Shown here piece after piece: positions 13,258 through 13,497 of a stretch of 13,497 nt of DNA. Made by a program: the position numbers and the translations under genes. Where the stretch lies: assembly GCA_017353825.1 (NCBI GenBank), contig JAFMSC010000061.1:1-13497 (forward strand). The letters are read 5' to 3'. The DNA is from Hyphomicrobiaceae bacterium. Its GTDB lineage: Bacteria > Pseudomonadota > Alphaproteobacteria > Rhizobiales > Hyphomicrobiaceae. Numbering within the stretch: the first letter of the stretch is position 1; every line of letters begins with the position of its first letter. A model generated the notes under the pieces. That model ran no database searches. It worked only from the letters and a program-made list of their open reading frames with translations, and was not told the origin of the DNA.

Positions 13258-13497
13258 CCTAAAAAGGCAGTTGGAACGGTTGCGTGATGCCGGAAGTTGC
13301 GCTTTGTCAGAGGGATGGGGGACGACAAGCGCCAAGTTCCGGCTCACCCTGCGGGTGAGCAACCGCCGGTTGCACAGGATGTGACGCCGGCGGCCGTCAC
13401 GGTCGATAGCTGGGCGGGCCAGATCAAGGTCGAATGGGACCCGCAGGCGCCGCTGACGCCGCTCGGACAGGCGTCGTTCTTCATCGAGTTCCTGAAG
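13258..13497 (+). mobile_element. IS1380-family insertion sequence, left part only
   Basis: The transposase gene starting at 13315 identifies the element, and the right edge cuts it. The left end is uncertain. CCTAAAAAGGCAGTT at 13258 is my candidate because IS1380-family ends, such as those of ISEcp1, begin with CCT(A). It would leave a 57-nt leader before the transposase start. The right end and the target-site duplication are outside the window, so the boundary cannot be proved here. Confidence 0.55.
13315..13497 (+). CDS. IS1380-family transposase, partial: N-terminal 61 codons
   Basis: The frame from ATG 13315 is open to the window edge. The segment IKVEWDPQAPLTPLGQASFFIEFLK (residues 37-61, cited by its ends IKVEWD and FFIEFLK) is the characteristic N-terminal block of IS1380-family DDE transposases. 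The catalytic residues lie beyond the window. AGAGGG directly abuts the ATG, which is too close for an ideal ribosome binding site; a TTG at 13297 is the in-frame alternative before a stop at 13285. Whether the element is intact cannot be judged. Confidence 0.82.
   Translation, partial: MGDDKRQVPAHPAGEQPPVAQDVTPAAVTVDSWAGQIKVEWDPQAPLTPLGQASFFIEFLK

Noticed and set aside
13072..13362. Minus-strand frame with RYSDVRYNRYTEYRDTQNRQ-like repeats
   Set aside because: The repeated residues just translate the AT-rich palindromic islet, and the frame overlaps the IS start. There is no ribosome binding site or family match.

Overview
The window looks like chromosomal DNA from a GC-rich alphaproteobacterium, most likely of the Hyphomicrobiales (Rhizobiales) type. 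This rests on gene content and not on a search: a complete Liv-type ABC operon carrying a DUF6867 gene, a PdhS/PleC-like membrane histidine kinase, a DUF1289 gene next to a membrane-anchored retropepsin-like protease (TIGR02281 type), and an alphaproteobacterial-style LivM with a long N-terminus. The genus cannot be read from the sequence.

The left two thirds (about 1-8352) is transcribed entirely on the minus strand. In transcription order it holds a glutathione S-transferase-like gene, an RNase Z-like metallo-beta-lactamase-fold hydrolase, a uracil-DNA glycosylase-superfamily gene, livH, livM, livG, livF, a small DUF6867 membrane protein, livK, and the N-terminal 80 codons of a P1-family (DmpA-like) peptidase that runs off the left edge. 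The Liv genes make a complete importer for branched-chain amino acids or related amides: binding protein, two permeases and two ATPases. The spacing is tight from livH to livG. Two structured spacers interrupt the operon: an imperfect inverted repeat of about 100 bp between livG and livF, and a GC-rich hairpin just upstream of livK.

The right third (8617-12962) is on the plus strand: the histidine kinase, the four-cysteine DUF1289 protein, the aspartic protease, and a phosphomannomutase/phosphoglucomutase that feeds sugar nucleotides into surface polysaccharide. A 264-bp divergent spacer with an extended -10-like element for the minus-strand genes separates the two halves. The last 240 bases are the start of an IS1380-family insertion sequence, cut by the right edge. 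It is preceded by an AT-rich islet with overlapping palindromes.

The most unusual signal is at the junction of the metallo-hydrolase and the uracil-DNA glycosylase. A 14-bp unit is repeated four times in tandem. Because the unit spans the ATGA stop/start overlap, it makes a chain of three five-residue mini-ORFs, each ending on the start codon of the next, between the two real genes. No known defence system, CRISPR array, RNA gene or prophage was found.
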